Below, in pieces: positions 40,406 through 51,267 of a DNA stretch of 64,000 bases. The position numbers and the translations under genes are program-made. Position 1 is the stretch's first letter. The number at the start of each line of letters is the position of its first letter. The notes below the pieces were generated by a model. That model had not been told where the DNA came from. It was given only the letters and a program-made list of their open reading frames with translations, and made no database searches. The stretch comes from Picochlorum sp. 'celeri' (lineage: Eukaryota; Chlorophyta; Trebouxiophyceae): contig JAACMV010000005.1 in assembly GCA_010909725.1 (NCBI GenBank), positions 496,001 through 560,000 on the forward strand, read 5' to 3'.

Positions 40406-43400
40406 ATGACGAATACACCAAAAAACAAGGCCTCTCTTTCAAAGAGGGGTGGGTCGATGAGGGATCGATTGTTGGAATCTGTAGGGGTAAAATCATCTCC
40501 TGCTCTAGTGAAAAGTAAAACGCAGGAGGGGCTTGCTGAAGAACAGGAACAGATCCAATTGGGATTTGAACCTCGGTTGAGTTTATATGCGAGGACGATG
40601 GCGGGCGAGGGTGGTCTGGTATGTGTTTATTAGTACAGCAAGTACGCATGTGTGATGTGTCTGATGTCAAGGTTTGGTGTAGATGAGTTTTTCAGAGGTT
40701 GCCAAGGCACTGCTCGAGGCACCTGATAGATACAAGGATAGAAAGTATAGGGAGTATTTTGTGTCTCTGTTGCATCGATTGTACTTGTTCGAGTACTATC
40801 CTGCGGATGTGGTGTCTCGGTTGCTTCCGTGTTTGGAACTGTGTCGGACCCATGTGCAGATTATGAAGAGTTTGTTGTATATTGTGGGTTGTAATGTGTC
40901 TCGAGGGCATGCTGGGACGCCGACGTTGTTGGAGCATTCTGGGACGACGTTTGCTCCGGATGGGATGACGTTGAAGCGAGAGGTTGATGTGTGTTATGCC
41001 ATGGCTGTGGCAGGGGATGCCATGCCGTCCATTCAGAGGACTGCGCTGTATACTATGGCGTGCTCTGTGAGGCAGGATGCGTCGATGAATGCTGTGTTTC
41101 AGAAAGCTTTGACGGATATGATTACTGCGGTGGATGAAGCTGGGGCAAAGGTGAAGAAGGAGGAGGGGTCTGATCAGCCAGCATCAGCAACGGCATGGGA
41201 TTTACAGCACTCTGTGTTTGGGGCGTTGAGGATATGTGGAGGGCCAGTGCGTGGTCATCCTGTTGCTGGAGCGTGCTTTTTAGGGGTGATGAGTCCCGAT
41301 CCTGTAGGGGCGAGGCATGCGCTTGCTATTGCAGAGGAGATTTCGGTGAAATCTCCGACTGTTGTTCAGAAGGAGCTTGGGCCATTGATGGATTCGACAA
41401 TCAAGGTGTATGGAGAGGAGGGTCCGGGCAAGTGTGTTGCTCCAGCGTGTGGTATAACGTTGGTGGATACGTTGTCTCGAACGCATATGGCACGAATATG
41501 TGCCTATCTTGTGAACTCTGATCAGGGGTCATTGGATCCGACATCGCAGGGTGGGAAGCAGTTTTGGGATATGTTGACGTTGATGATTTCGAGGGACCCG
41601 TCTGATACGGTTCGATTTGTAGCGCTGCAAGCGCTGACAGGAGGTGTGGTGTCTCAGAGTGAAAGCGTGTTGGGACCAACGAGTTTGGGCAAGGGGCGTG
41701 ATGATGCTGTGGTACAGCAACGGAGGGCTAGAGCATGGAGAGTGTTGATTGCGCAGGCTGGCGTCGAGGTTACTATTCCTGGTATATCAGAGTCAAAGCC
41801 GATTAATTTGAAATTTATTGATCTGGTCGGGAGGCTTGTGTTGCTTGCTTTGAACAAGCCTGTGAAGAAGGCAAGATTTTCAGTTGCAGCAGGTATTGTT
41901 GCGTGCATGGCCAAGTCATGCCTGGCGTTTCAAGTGTCTGGCGGTAATAAACAAGCACCATCCCCCGAAGTGGATCGAGTTATGAACATTTTAGCAAAGG
42001 AATTGGGAAGTTTGATTGAAAGCCCGTTATCTGGTGGGCAGAGGGCAGCATGTATTGAAGCGTTGTTGTATCTTCAGGCGGCAGGGTTTCCAGTGTCTTT
42101 GCACGCATCATCGTTTACATTGGTTGGCGCTGAGGGTGGATCAGGAGGTGCACAAGATTCTTTACTCGTTGCAGTGTTGCGATGTGCGCGTTCATGCCCA
42201 GGGCAGGCTCCTCTCTTTTTGGAATATGCATCTGGCGTGGTGGGCATTGCTCCGGAAGCTGTCGATTTGAAAAAAGTGGTTGCGTTGTGGAACGCTGCAT
42301 GCGATAGTGAGAATAGTGCTGCAGGGAAAAAATCTGCCTTGGTGGCGGCGTTGTCAGCGCTGAGAAGCCCACTTCCGCCCAGTGCCATGTCCAAGGCAGG
42401 GGCTTTGTATCACAGAGCATTGGCTGCTGCAAGGAGTGATGCAGGGTGGACATCTTTTGTTGCAACAGCTGCCTGGTGGCTTGGAGAAATGGCTAATCAG
42501 CTTTGTGGTGAAAAATGTGGCTCTGTTGTTGACTCGATACTTTTGAGAGCAAAACATGATGCGGCGTCTGATGATGATGAGAGTGTGGAAAATACTGAGG
42601 AAGAGGAGGAAGAGGAAGATTTGTCACAGGAACAGTTCGATCGCAGGACCCTCATAGATGCCCATTCCAACCGCTCTCCGTCTCTTTCCATCATTATATC
42701 CGCGCTCAATGACATTATTCTGGGTGGTAATTGGCAGTTGAGATCTGCAGCAGCTCGTGCCATTGGAAAAATAGCAATCAGGTCAGGGGAGCCATACAGG
42801 CTTCAGTGCTACGGGATTTTGCGTTCTGTGTCCATGGGCTCCAATGGCCAGGATTCGTTAGGTCTTCAAGGAGTGGTCTCGCCGGCCATACACGCCTTGG
42901 ATGAAATATATGGGAGTCAGGCTGTCATTGACTCCCTCTGGGACAAGCATGGTGATGACTTGGATGAGTGGCCTGTGGAAATTCTCGAGTCCATCGCGCG
43001 GAGAGTGCAATATTTGAATGTATTAGTTGAAAATACTGTGTGCTCGTTGCCGAAATCGGGATTTAATATACTTGGGGTGAAGGCTCAGAAGATTTGCACC
43101 CAGTATTATGATGAGGGCGAAGACCAAGACCAGATGACTCATTTGACAGATCTCGAGAAGGATGGCGATTCAGCGTTGAAATCGAGGAAAAGTAAGGAGA
43201 TTGAGGACATACTCTCGTTTGGGGGCACTGACGATTCGTTTAATTTCACCCAAAAGTTTGAAAAGAGGCGTGACAAGGACATTGAGATTGAATCTTTGCT
43301 TACCAAGGACGAGGCATCGCACGCGGCGTGGGAAGCTATGGCAGAAGAGCAACAAGGAGTCAGGCGTGACGACACGATGAATGCATTCGTAGATAGCGCC

Positions 43401-44138
43401 CAGCCATCTGGAGCAGAGTTTTCTCCGAAATCCAGTGATTATGGAGGCACGCCTCATCGAACAAGTCTTGATACATCCTCTGTGCGACATGGCAAAATGA
43501 TCCACACATTCATTGCTGCTCCAAATCACTCTGAAGAACTGTCTATTTTTGAAGGCGATGAGGTGGACGTGTTGGACCTGAGTTTGGAAGGTTGGGCCCT
43601 CGTGAAAGACCCTAATGGGCACCAAGGATTAGTACCCCGATCATATGTCGCTATAGATGATGATGTGCCAAATCTGAGTGATTCCATGAATTTGCTGGAT
43701 ATTGAGGAGTCGGATACCACCCCTTCAAATATCCACAACTATGTGGACGAGGTCTTCTCCTCCAATGGGGTTCAAGGCATGCCATCTGGCCAGCCGTGGG
43801 GCCACTCTGACTCTGGAGTATCAGCTGCTGTACCAAACCAAGAAGATACGAATCCGTTTGAAACCACGTCTTTTGGCAGGTCCCATCGAAGAAGCATCTC
43901 TGGATTGTCTGGTGATTTCTTCTCTGGGTCCCCAGCCTCACCTGGATCCCCCACCAGGAATGTACAACATGTCATTGTCCACAAATTTGAGGGTGAATTG
44001 GAAGGTGAACTCACTGTCGAGGTTGGAGATGGCGTTCAATTGATTTCTGACGCAGGTGGGTGGGCAAAGGTTATGAGGCTGTCAGACAAACAAACTGGTC
44101 TTATTCCCTCTTGGGCGATTCAAGCAAAGAAATCTTAA
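40406..44138 (+). CDS. TASH3: TPLATE/TSET complex subunit TASH3 (SH3-containing endocytic adaptor)
   Basis: Exons 40406-40618 and 40683-44138 give 1222 residues, close to the land-plant TASH3 length. The body is a helical-repeat (adaptin-large-subunit-like) scaffold. Two SH3 domains lie near the C-terminus: FIAAPNHSEELSIFEGDEVDVL...GHQGLVPRSYV, and HKFEGELEGELTVEVGDGVQLI...TGLIPSWAI. Between them is an Asn-Pro-Phe motif (about residue 1127) of the kind bound by EH domains, which the TPLATE complex itself contains. TASH3 works in clathrin-mediated endocytosis at the plasma membrane. An acidic run (EEEEEED) lies near residue 710. Confidence 0.93.
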
Positions 44139-44466
44139 AGTCGTTACATATACGTGGGAAAAAGTGTATTTAAAAGAATATGCGTGATAATGCATTGTCT
44201 CTATCGTATCTCGAAATCAATCAATCAATCACAAAACTCCTCATTCATTAGTCAAGCAAGCAAAAAGTATGCAAGCCTCTTGGGGTTTCATCCAATATTT
44301 GAAATCTGGACGGTGAAATGAAATATCCATGTATACATCATCCTCCTACAACCTTTTTGAATTCATCTTGCGTAAAGGATTGCAGTGTAAACACTCGTGT
44401 CATGCAATAGCACAAGTTCGTAAATGAAATCGTCAACCCAAATGACCGAAAATATTCGAGAGCTTA
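44139..44466. other. Intergenic region between convergent TASH3 and TZF genes
   Basis: 328 bp holding the two 3' UTRs; includes a short TCAA microsatellite-like run (ATCAATCAATCAATC) near 44216-44231. No gene seen. Confidence 0.5.
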
Positions 44467-45984
44467 TCATGCATGTCTCTCTCCTGCAGATTCGTACTCG
44501 TCCAAATTCAGTGGCAAAGTGAGCCCTTGAGACATCTGAGAGCCATTTCCTTGGAAAGAGCCGGCATTGTCACGGAAATTCAAGCTGCCCATGGAATTGA
44601 CAATGGAGTTCAAGTTTCCTGCCCCTGCTGGATTTGAAGATTCAAGCCAGTGCGCAGCATGAGCATACTCGATTCCATTCATCGCAGCCAACAAGGATGG
44701 GTGCATGGCATCTGGATGGCTTGATGACAGTGGGAACCTGTCAACATTTCCATAGTCATTATATCCATCCAGCGACCTCCTTGCGTTCATATGCTGCTGC
44801 TGAACAAGATCAAACGATCTTCTCTGTGGAGACATAATTCCTGCCGAGGACGCAGACGATGTCCTCGTGGGAGCCAACCCCAGCTTCCTTGCGACTGCAT
44901 TTGACATGCGTGGGCCCTGAGTGGACACCAGAGGCTGCTCATTCACTGGCACACCTTGCATCAACTGAGAAGTGGTATTTGAATTTGTCCAAGCCCCATC
45001 CATACTCTTGCGCTCCAATCCATTTGGTCGATAGCCAATCTGCGTGTCCAAGGACACTGGGCGAACCTTGTCCTCCTCCCGTGGGCTTCCAATGCCAAGC
45101 AAGCTCACATTATCGGTCGTCGGCATTGCAGCCGATCTTTCCTTTCGCTGTGCTTGAGGAGTGGCCGGGAAACCCTGCATTCTCTCCACTGCTGGAAGCA
45201 AATCTTGGCTTGATTTTGTTGAATCTTCATTTTGCAACATTACGTTCTGTGAGGAGTCGCCAGCATCTTCATTGTTGTTTCCGGAATCCGAAGAGCTGCC
45301 CTCACTGCGTTTCTCATTTGATTTTCCCATATTATTCAAAGCCTCTTCCTGCTCACTGGATTGAATTGACTGTGCATCTGCCTGGACATGTTGCATCAAG
45401 GCAGCTGCAACTGTCTTTGGGATTTCAGCTTCATTCTGAGCATCATCTTGGAAAACATGCGTTGGCTGCCTTAAATCACCCACCGAGTGAGCAAAAAAGC
45501 ACACAGGCCTCTTGCAACGAGGCCCTTCCTTGCACAACTGTGTCTTGTACTTTGCTGGGTGAAGCCAGCATTCATAAACACCATGTGAATACGGGCATGT
45601 GTCTCCTCTCAAGCAAATCCCTCTCTTGTAATCTGGGCACGGAACAGGGACATACTTGAACTGTCTGGGGTCTCTGCGCCTCGCATTCTCTGTAGGATGG
45701 GCAAATGGACAGGATCTCCAGTCGTGCACAAATCTCTTGCTGCACCGCTCCACCTTGAAGTGGAACATTCTGAATCCATCAGAAGCATACTCTGGTGCAT
45801 TCAATTCAGTTGTATTAAACTGCCCAACATTCATTTCTTGCTGTCGCTGCATCATCATATGCTGCTCCAAGTGTCCCCCAAGTGACTGCTGCTGCACTGC
45901 GTGCATGCCATGTCCTTGAGATGTTGGTGACAGCAAATCCTGCGGAAGGAGAAATTCCATTGGATCACATACACATGTACACAT
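44467..45984 (-). CDS. Plant-type tandem CCCH zinc-finger protein (RR-TZF)
   Basis: 505 residues from ATG 45984; ATG 45960 (MEFLLPQD) is an equally plausible start. The core near residues 75-165 has the plant TZF arrangement: an arginine-rich region with FHFKVERCSKRF, HDWRSCPFAHP and ARRRDPRQF, then two fingers, CPDYKRGICLRGDTCPYSHG and CKEGPRCKRPVCFFAH, joined by VYECWLHPAKYKTQL. The remaining 330 residues are low-complexity, Ser/Asn/Gln/Met-rich and probably disordered. Family members bind AU-rich mRNA, shuttle to P-bodies and stress granules, and regulate stress or hormone responses. No ankyrin repeats are present, unlike some land-plant members. Confidence 0.92.
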   Translation of the reverse strand: MCTCVCDPMEFLLPQDLLSPTSQGHGMHAVQQQSLGGHLEQHMMMQRQQEMNVGQFNTTELNAPEYASDGFRMFHFKVERCSKRFVHDWRSCPFAHPTENARRRDPRQFKYVPVPCPDYKRGICLRGDTCPYSHGVYECWLHPAKYKTQLCKEGPRCKRPVCFFAHSVGDLRQPTHVFQDDAQNEAEIPKTVAAALMQHVQADAQSIQSSEQEEALNNMGKSNEKRSEGSSSDSGNNNEDAGDSSQNVMLQNEDSTKSSQDLLPAVERMQGFPATPQAQRKERSAAMPTTDNVSLLGIGSPREEDKVRPVSLDTQIGYRPNGLERKSMDGAWTNSNTTSQLMQGVPVNEQPLVSTQGPRMSNAVARKLGLAPTRTSSASSAGIMSPQRRSFDLVQQQHMNARRSLDGYNDYGNVDRFPLSSSHPDAMHPSLLAAMNGIEYAHAAHWLESSNPAGAGNLNSIVNSMGSLNFRDNAGSFQGNGSQMSQGLTLPLNLDEYESAGERHA

Positions 45985-47488
45985 AATGGCCAACGTCTTC
46001 AAGTAGCGAGCGAAGAGAGTGCCCTAACTCTCAAAATCAAATAGAATGAAATTCAAATGAAATACTGTGACACGTTGTAGAACAACGACGAGTGTAGTAG
46101 TAGTAGTAGTACAACCCACACTAATAGTAGCACGTATACTTTCAGAATTATATATCATCAATAACAACCATCCCGACATGTATATACACCCCACGAAACC
46201 ATGCCTCCCTGGGCAGTCCCATGCAGATCCCATGCCTGTTTGACCTCCCAATGCCACTGGGACTCCATGCATGCAAGCACCCAAACCCACCCTCCTCGCT
46301 CGCCATCATAGCATCACACATATGAACGTACCTCCTCTCGTTCATCCCTCATCCCCGGATGAAAACTGTGATACAGGACCTGAGCCATTGATGAATTCAT
46401 TTCAGCGACCTGTTGCTGTTGTTGATTCTTTCGCTGAAAAACACCGAAACAAGACAGGCTTGTTTCTCAATAAAACGGCAAAAACTGATAACCTCACGAA
46501 GTGTTGGTAATAATTCTCGTGCGAGAATCTCTCTCTCTACGTCTTTCCAAGCACGAAATAAGTCTCTTTCACTAGATCCGGTTGTGAATGCTCAATGACC
46601 GGATCACACCAAATATCAAGACGAGGCGCTCGCGTGTCGTGCCAAGGACCTGTCCCTACTTCAAAAACCACGTCCGTGACGAACGCTGGTCGAACAAGAA
46701 TTATATATTTATTTCTTATGAAGAAAGCTTGTTCACACCGTACGCAAAACCACTGCAAAACTCTGTTGTTGAGTTTCGGTAGCGCACAGAAAAAGCCTTG
46801 TGTGCAGGAAAACAGAAAGCGGCAAACAACCTCTGCTTATGTAGAGTAATCAAACATTCGTTGGAGTTGACAATAAAATAACCGACAATAATGTTTTGTG
46901 CACGTATGGGTGCTCCCAGATATGCATTCGGACACGAGGGGCGACGATGGAGGCGGATGCGAAGCATTTCCTATCAAGAGGGTTGGTTGATGGGAAGTGG
47001 AATGGGAGCATTGGATGCGAAATTGGGCGCGATTTCCAAGAAATCTTGAAAGAATCTTGGATTCGCGTTTTTAAAGTACCTTATTACGAAATATTTCGAT
47101 GTGAAGTAGGCGAGTCCAGACTCCCTGGATCGATCCAGCTCTATATACGTTTAGGGTTACCGATACGCACTTTCTTTCGACATGTCGGAAACAGTGATCG
47201 CCACGCACAATGTTTTTGAAAAGAATAATCTTTTTGTATCGACTTAAGATACGAAATCTTAATGAATACCTGCGGTAAGCTGCGAAACCAACACTATCGA
47301 GGTTCGTAAACACGCCCGCCGCTGGGAGTAACCCTAGCATACTTACTTACTTTTCCGTGTGTGCTTTCATTGCTGCAACGCAGCTTGCTTCCAAGGATCG
47401 AAGTCTATCATTCCTCATCGGTTCACGTCTCAAATTTGCAGGCTGATTATATTACGTACCCACCTGCTCGAGAATTCTCCTGTACATT
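45985..47488. other. 1.5-kb region with no recognised gene
   Basis: The longest gene-free stretch of the window. It has a CTA/ACT microsatellite-like run near 46095-46110, a short inverted repeat ATTCTCG-TG-CGAGAAT near 46512, and a palindromic GACATGTC near 47178. A single TTTAGGG is at 47150. The longest plus frame (about 46896-47219, 107 codons) resembles no family I know. From 46500 on, CG dinucleotides look more frequent than in neighbouring intergenic DNA. It probably includes the TZF promoter and the promoter of the DUF285-repeat gene. Confidence 0.5.
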
Positions 47489-49159
47489 ATGTCGCGGGGA
47501 CCAGTTCATCATCAACAGAGGGTCGCTCCGACGGAGAGGAGTGTCGGCTGTCCGCTCCTGTGGTTTGCTCTGATCGCTGGACTCGTGCTCATTCCTGTAC
47601 GTTCTCCTGCTTGTCTTCCTTCTAGATTCTTGTGAACATCCTGCTGCAGTGTGGCATCGTCAAAGTGGCAATTTGTGTGATGGATGGTATGCATGGACGG
47701 CAAGGTGTCAGTCGGGGTTGCATTGCACGTTTCATAGCCATGTATAACATGCAGTGAATGCGCTTACCAAATGATGCAGATCGATATTGTCTAAGTTGCG
47801 TTTATTTTTGCAGGTTTGCGAGTGCTCGCCAAGCCCTGCACCCCGGGGCCAAGGTTTACCAGCTCCACCAGCCACTGCAGAAGCAAAAAATACACAACCC
47901 CCTGTTCCGGGCACTCGTGTGGTGTCGTCTTCAAAGTACGTCAGTGCCGTGATACTTTCCTTGTGTTTCGAGCCATTATTGAGAATTCGATGCGTTGCAC
48001 CTGCAGTCCCTTGTTTTATCTGAGCACCAATGGCGTCACAGTCATGTGTCCTAGGGCCAAGGTGGGAGCCACCGGCACTGTGAATGGTGTTGTGTACACC
48101 AAGAGGTCAAGGAGGGACCTCTACAGCTTGGTGTCGACCAACCCATCGGCCCTCAGGAGTACATGCACAAGCAATATCACAGATATGAGCCGACTGTTTT
48201 CTGATGCGCCTGCATTCAACCAGGATATCAGCAAGTGGGACACTGGTCGGGTGACAGATATGAGCAGAATGTTCTATCTTGGCGAAGCATTCAATCAGGA
48301 TATCAGCAGGTGGGACACTGGTCGGGTGACAGATATGAGCAGAATGTTCTTTGGTGCATCTGCATTCAACAAGCCCATCGGCAGGTGGGACACTAGTCGC
48401 GTGAGAAGTATGAGCGACATGTTTACTTCTGCAATCGCTTTCAACCAGGACATTGGCAGGTGGAACACTGGTCGGGTGAGAAATATGAGAGGAATGTTCC
48501 AGTCTGCAATTGCTTTCAACAAGCCCATTGGCAGGTGGGACACTGGTCGGGTGAGAAATATGAGAGGAATGTTTTCTGGGGCGTCTGCATTCAATCAGGA
48601 TATCAGCAGGTGGGACACTGGTCGGGTGACAAGTATGAGCAGAATGTTTGATGGTGCCCAAACATTCAACAAAGACATCAGCAGGTGGGACACTGGTCAG
48701 GTGACAGATATGAGCAGAATGTTCTATTTTGCCCGAGCATTCAACCGAGACATTAGCAGGTGGGACACTAGTCGAGTGAAAAATATGAGAGTCATGTTCA
48801 AGTCTGCAATTGCTTTCAACCAGGGCATTGGCAGGTGGGACACTGGTCGGGTTAGAAATATGAGAGGGATGTTCTCTGATGCATCTGCATTCAACAAGCC
48901 CATCGGCAGGTGGAACACTGGTAAGGTGGCAGATATGAGCAGCATGTTCTCTGGTGCATCTTCCTTCAACCAAGACATCGGTAAGTGGAACACTGGTCGT
49001 GTGACAGATATGAGGAGCATGTTCTCTTTTGCATCTGCATTTAACCAGAATATTTCACTATGGTGCGTATCCCTGATATCCTCCAAGCCATTGGGATTCT
49101 CTCAGTCAAGTCCTCTGCTGCCATCATTCAATCCAAAATGGGGAACCTGTCCAGAGTAA
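47489..49159 (+). CDS. DUF285 (BspA-type leucine-rich) tandem-repeat surface protein, probably of bacterial origin
   Basis: Three exons, 47489-47596, 47814-47935 and 48007-49159, with good splice sites (GTACGT donors, TTGCAG and CTGCAG acceptors), give 460 residues. A hydrophobic segment (LLWFALIAGLVLIP, residues 23-36) is a signal peptide or anchor; a Pro-rich linker follows. Exon 3 starts at NPLFYLSTNGVTVMCP and GATGTVNGVVYTK, the leader of bacterial DUF285 proteins. Twelve 25-residue repeats follow, of the type MSRMFYLGEAFNQDISRWDT. The end, WCVSLISSKPLGF...WGTCP, is the typical C-terminal cap seen in marine Bacteroidetes homologues. The protein is probably exposed at the cell surface or secreted; its ligand is unknown. 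TGTAA lies at 49203-49207. Confidence 0.87.
48185..49064 (+). repeat. Twelve in-register 75-bp tandem repeats (DUF285 coding)
   Basis: The Met codon of successive units recurs exactly every 75 bp from 48185 to 49010, with no insertion or deletion; the last unit is partial. Units are highly similar at the nucleotide level (GGTGGGACACTGGTCGGGTG recurs), consistent with recent duplication or gene conversion. It also creates a long artefactual open frame on the minus strand. Confidence 0.93.
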
Positions 49160-49556
49160 CAGGGGAAGGTGTCTATCTTTCTCAAAGTACTGCTGCCGAA
49201 CATGTAAACCTATGGAACAAAGCAAAACACTGAACACAGAAGATGCAATATCTTCACCATGGTCCTCCCATGCATTGACGTACAACGTGATGTAAATCTT
49301 CCAGCAAAACCAAAAGAAGGTACTAGCAGTCATTCGTATCACTCTGGCTTCTTTACGACCCATAATTGCTTCGGTTTTTTTTAACAAACATACTTACAAG
49401 TATATCATATATACATGGGTATCGATTGATTGATTGATTTTCTCCGTCACATTGAACAGTGTATATATATAATGCTACATCTCTTGTCGCACTGAAATAC
49501 ATCCGCCTCTGAAGACTCCACACAATATGCATCACCATGCATGTGCCCAATCATAA
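49160..49556. other. Intergenic region between convergent DUF285 and PP28 genes
   Basis: 397 bp, with TGTAA at 49203 and a TGAT tetranucleotide run near 49424-49440. No gene seen. Confidence 0.5.
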
Positions 49557-50176
49557 TCACAACTGACTCGGTGGTGCTGTACCCGGTGGATGATTGTCAT
49601 CAGTCAGAGGCGCAAACCTATCCCAACCCTCTTCTTGAATTCTCTGAAGCCTCTGTTTCTCACGCTTCTCGCGAATCAGACGCAACCTGTCCATCTCCTC
49701 TTGCATTTTCCTCTCCTCCTCCAACTCCCTGCGATTCTTCTGCACTGGCTGAGGAGCACGTGGCTCATCCTCATCCTCGTCATCCGAACTCATGGGAGGC
49801 AAATCACCAGGAAGCACTGCTCTTCCTCGAGCCTGACCCCCACCTCGCTCGTCCTCATCGGAAGATGAGTAGTCATCACTGTCGCTTGGAGGCAGCATAC
49901 CAACTCTATCTGACTGCCCACCTCTTCGACGGGCTACACCTACAACCATGTAATGCTGTGTTAATCATGACGATGCGTGCAATCAGGAACTGTGTTGACT
50001 GACGTACCGAATGCTTCTCCGCTCGACGATGAAGTGTCGCTCTCGTCCCCAACGGATGATGATGATCCATCTCTATTCTCAATATATTCTGGTTCATGAA
50101 CTGGTCTGTCCCGTCGAGATCCTCCTCCTCCACGTCCTTTACGACCTCGGCCTCTGCTCCCACCTCTATACCCCAT
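49557..50176 (-). CDS. PP28/PDAP1-family phosphoprotein
   Basis: Exons 50176-50008 and 49939-49557 give 183 residues. The N-terminus is RG-rich (MGYRGGSRGRGRKGRGGGG), followed by acidic Ser clusters (DESDTSSSS, SDSDDYSSSDEDE) that look like casein kinase 2 sites. The C-terminal helix EEERKMQEEMDRLRLIREKR and WDRFAP are the signature of the casein-kinase-substrate PP28 domain (PDGFA-associated protein 1 in animals). Its molecular role is poorly known; the RG and acidic tracts suggest RNA association. Upstream in-frame codons exist, but the chosen ATG gives the usual family length. Confidence 0.85.
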
Positions 50177-50427
50177 GCTCTGCTGCTGTCCGAAAGATTC
50201 TAATGGTCTTCTTTTAGTTAGTATTGTAGCAATGAATTTTCTATTCTTCTTCTCAATGTCCAATATCTCCGTAATGACTGCTGCTGGCAGATGAACTTTG
50301 GAAGACGCACGAAAGCAAGCAATCTTGAAGAACATACTTCCATGCCATGTACCTGTAAAAAGAGCAGCAGCATTCGAATTGAATTGAATTCATTCTCAAG
50401 ACATTTCTATACATATAGTCTTATATG

Positions 50428-51267
50428 TTACACCATAAATTTCCATAACCCTCTAAAATACGATACCAGAGATGATACAGTCAAACAGGCTGCAATGCCT
50501 AGTAATGCTAATCCAGTGTCTGTGGCAAGTGCTTCCCATGGGGATACGACAGTCGTCTTCGCCCCAAGCAACAGTACAAGAGATGCCATTTGCGAGGATG
50601 TCTTGTACTTGCCTAGTGCATTCACAGCGACAGCGCTGTGAGCTTCAGGACCAAGGGTGGCACCCCACTCTCTCAGTGCTGACATGGTAATCTCACGAGC
50701 AATGATGATGCACGCCGTCACGGGAAGTATCCATGTATTTCCAGCAAAATATCCTGCTGGAATCGGTACAGTTCCTATTAATATCAATATCGTCGCAACC
50801 ATAAGTTTATCTGCTACCGGATCAAGGAATGCTCCAAATGGTGTGGAGCAGTTCCATGCCCGTGCCAAGTATCCATCAAAAAAGTCTGTGACGGAGGCGC
50901 CTATGAACAGTCCCCAACACCACATCCACATCTGACTACACCAACATGCAACCAAGGCTGGTATGGCGACCACGCGGGCCAATGTGAGCATGGTGGGGAT
51001 TGTGAACAATGTTGTTTGGGCATCCTGTGATGATGATGCACATGGGAGCATCTCCCCTCCTCGCCTCTGAAGGCGTAATGTCATATCGTACACAACTGGA
51101 CTGTATAGACGCATACTGCATTTGGAAATCCCGTGCCTGGTCGTCACTGGAGACGAATATTGAGCAGAAGAAAAACAACAAGGAACAGCAGAAGAAGAGA
51201 CAGCAGTCCCCTGTCGCCTCCGAGGTATGTCGAGAGTGCCATGCAATTTTCTGATGGACTGGAACAT
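50428..51267 (-). CDS. CDP-diacylglycerol-glycerol-3-phosphate 3-phosphatidyltransferase (PGP synthase)
   Basis: 279 residues, one exon. An Arg/Ser-rich N-terminus of about 85 residues is a likely organelle targeting peptide. TIPTMLTLARVVAIP begins the membrane domain. The CDP-alcohol phosphotransferase motif DGx2ARx8Gx3Dx3D is intact in DFFDGYLAR and GAFLDPVADKL, and four more hydrophobic helices follow. It makes phosphatidylglycerophosphate, the precursor of phosphatidylglycerol for thylakoids and of cardiolipin in mitochondria. It lies 251 bp upstream of the PP28 gene on the same strand. Confidence 0.95.
   Translation of the reverse strand: MFQSIRKLHGTLDIPRRRQGTAVSSSAVPCCFSSAQYSSPVTTRHGISKCSMRLYSPVVYDMTLRLQRRGGEMLPCASSSQDAQTTLFTIPTMLTLARVVAIPALVACWCSQMWMWCWGLFIGASVTDFFDGYLARAWNCSTPFGAFLDPVADKLMVATILILIGTVPIPAGYFAGNTWILPVTACIIIAREITMSALREWGATLGPEAHSAVAVNALGKYKTSSQMASLVLLLGAKTTVVSPWEALATDTGLALLGIAACLTVSSLVSYFRGLWKFMV

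Noticed and set aside
40555..40580. Minus-strand B-box-like sequence (GGTTCAAATCCC) suggesting a tRNA 3' end
   Set aside because: It lies in the first TASH3 coding exon and no matching acceptor, D or anticodon arm is found around it.
47150..47156. TTTAGGG, the plant-type telomere unit
   Set aside because: A single copy in AT-rich DNA; not an interstitial telomere array, at best a telo-box-like promoter element.
48107..48973. Long minus-strand open frame with repeated HPTSVPPAD-like units
   Set aside because: Antisense shadow of the 75-bp DUF285 repeats; no start context or domain.
48185..49064. Regular repeats resembling a CRISPR array
   Set aside because: Units are contiguous, in coding frame and lack unique spacers; this is a eukaryotic coding repeat.
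49060..49105. A GTGCGT...TCTCAG pair that could be a short intron near the end of the DUF285 gene
   Set aside because: Unspliced, the frame ends in the WCV...WGTCP cap seen in bacterial homologues; splicing would destroy it and give an unrelated Cys-rich tail.
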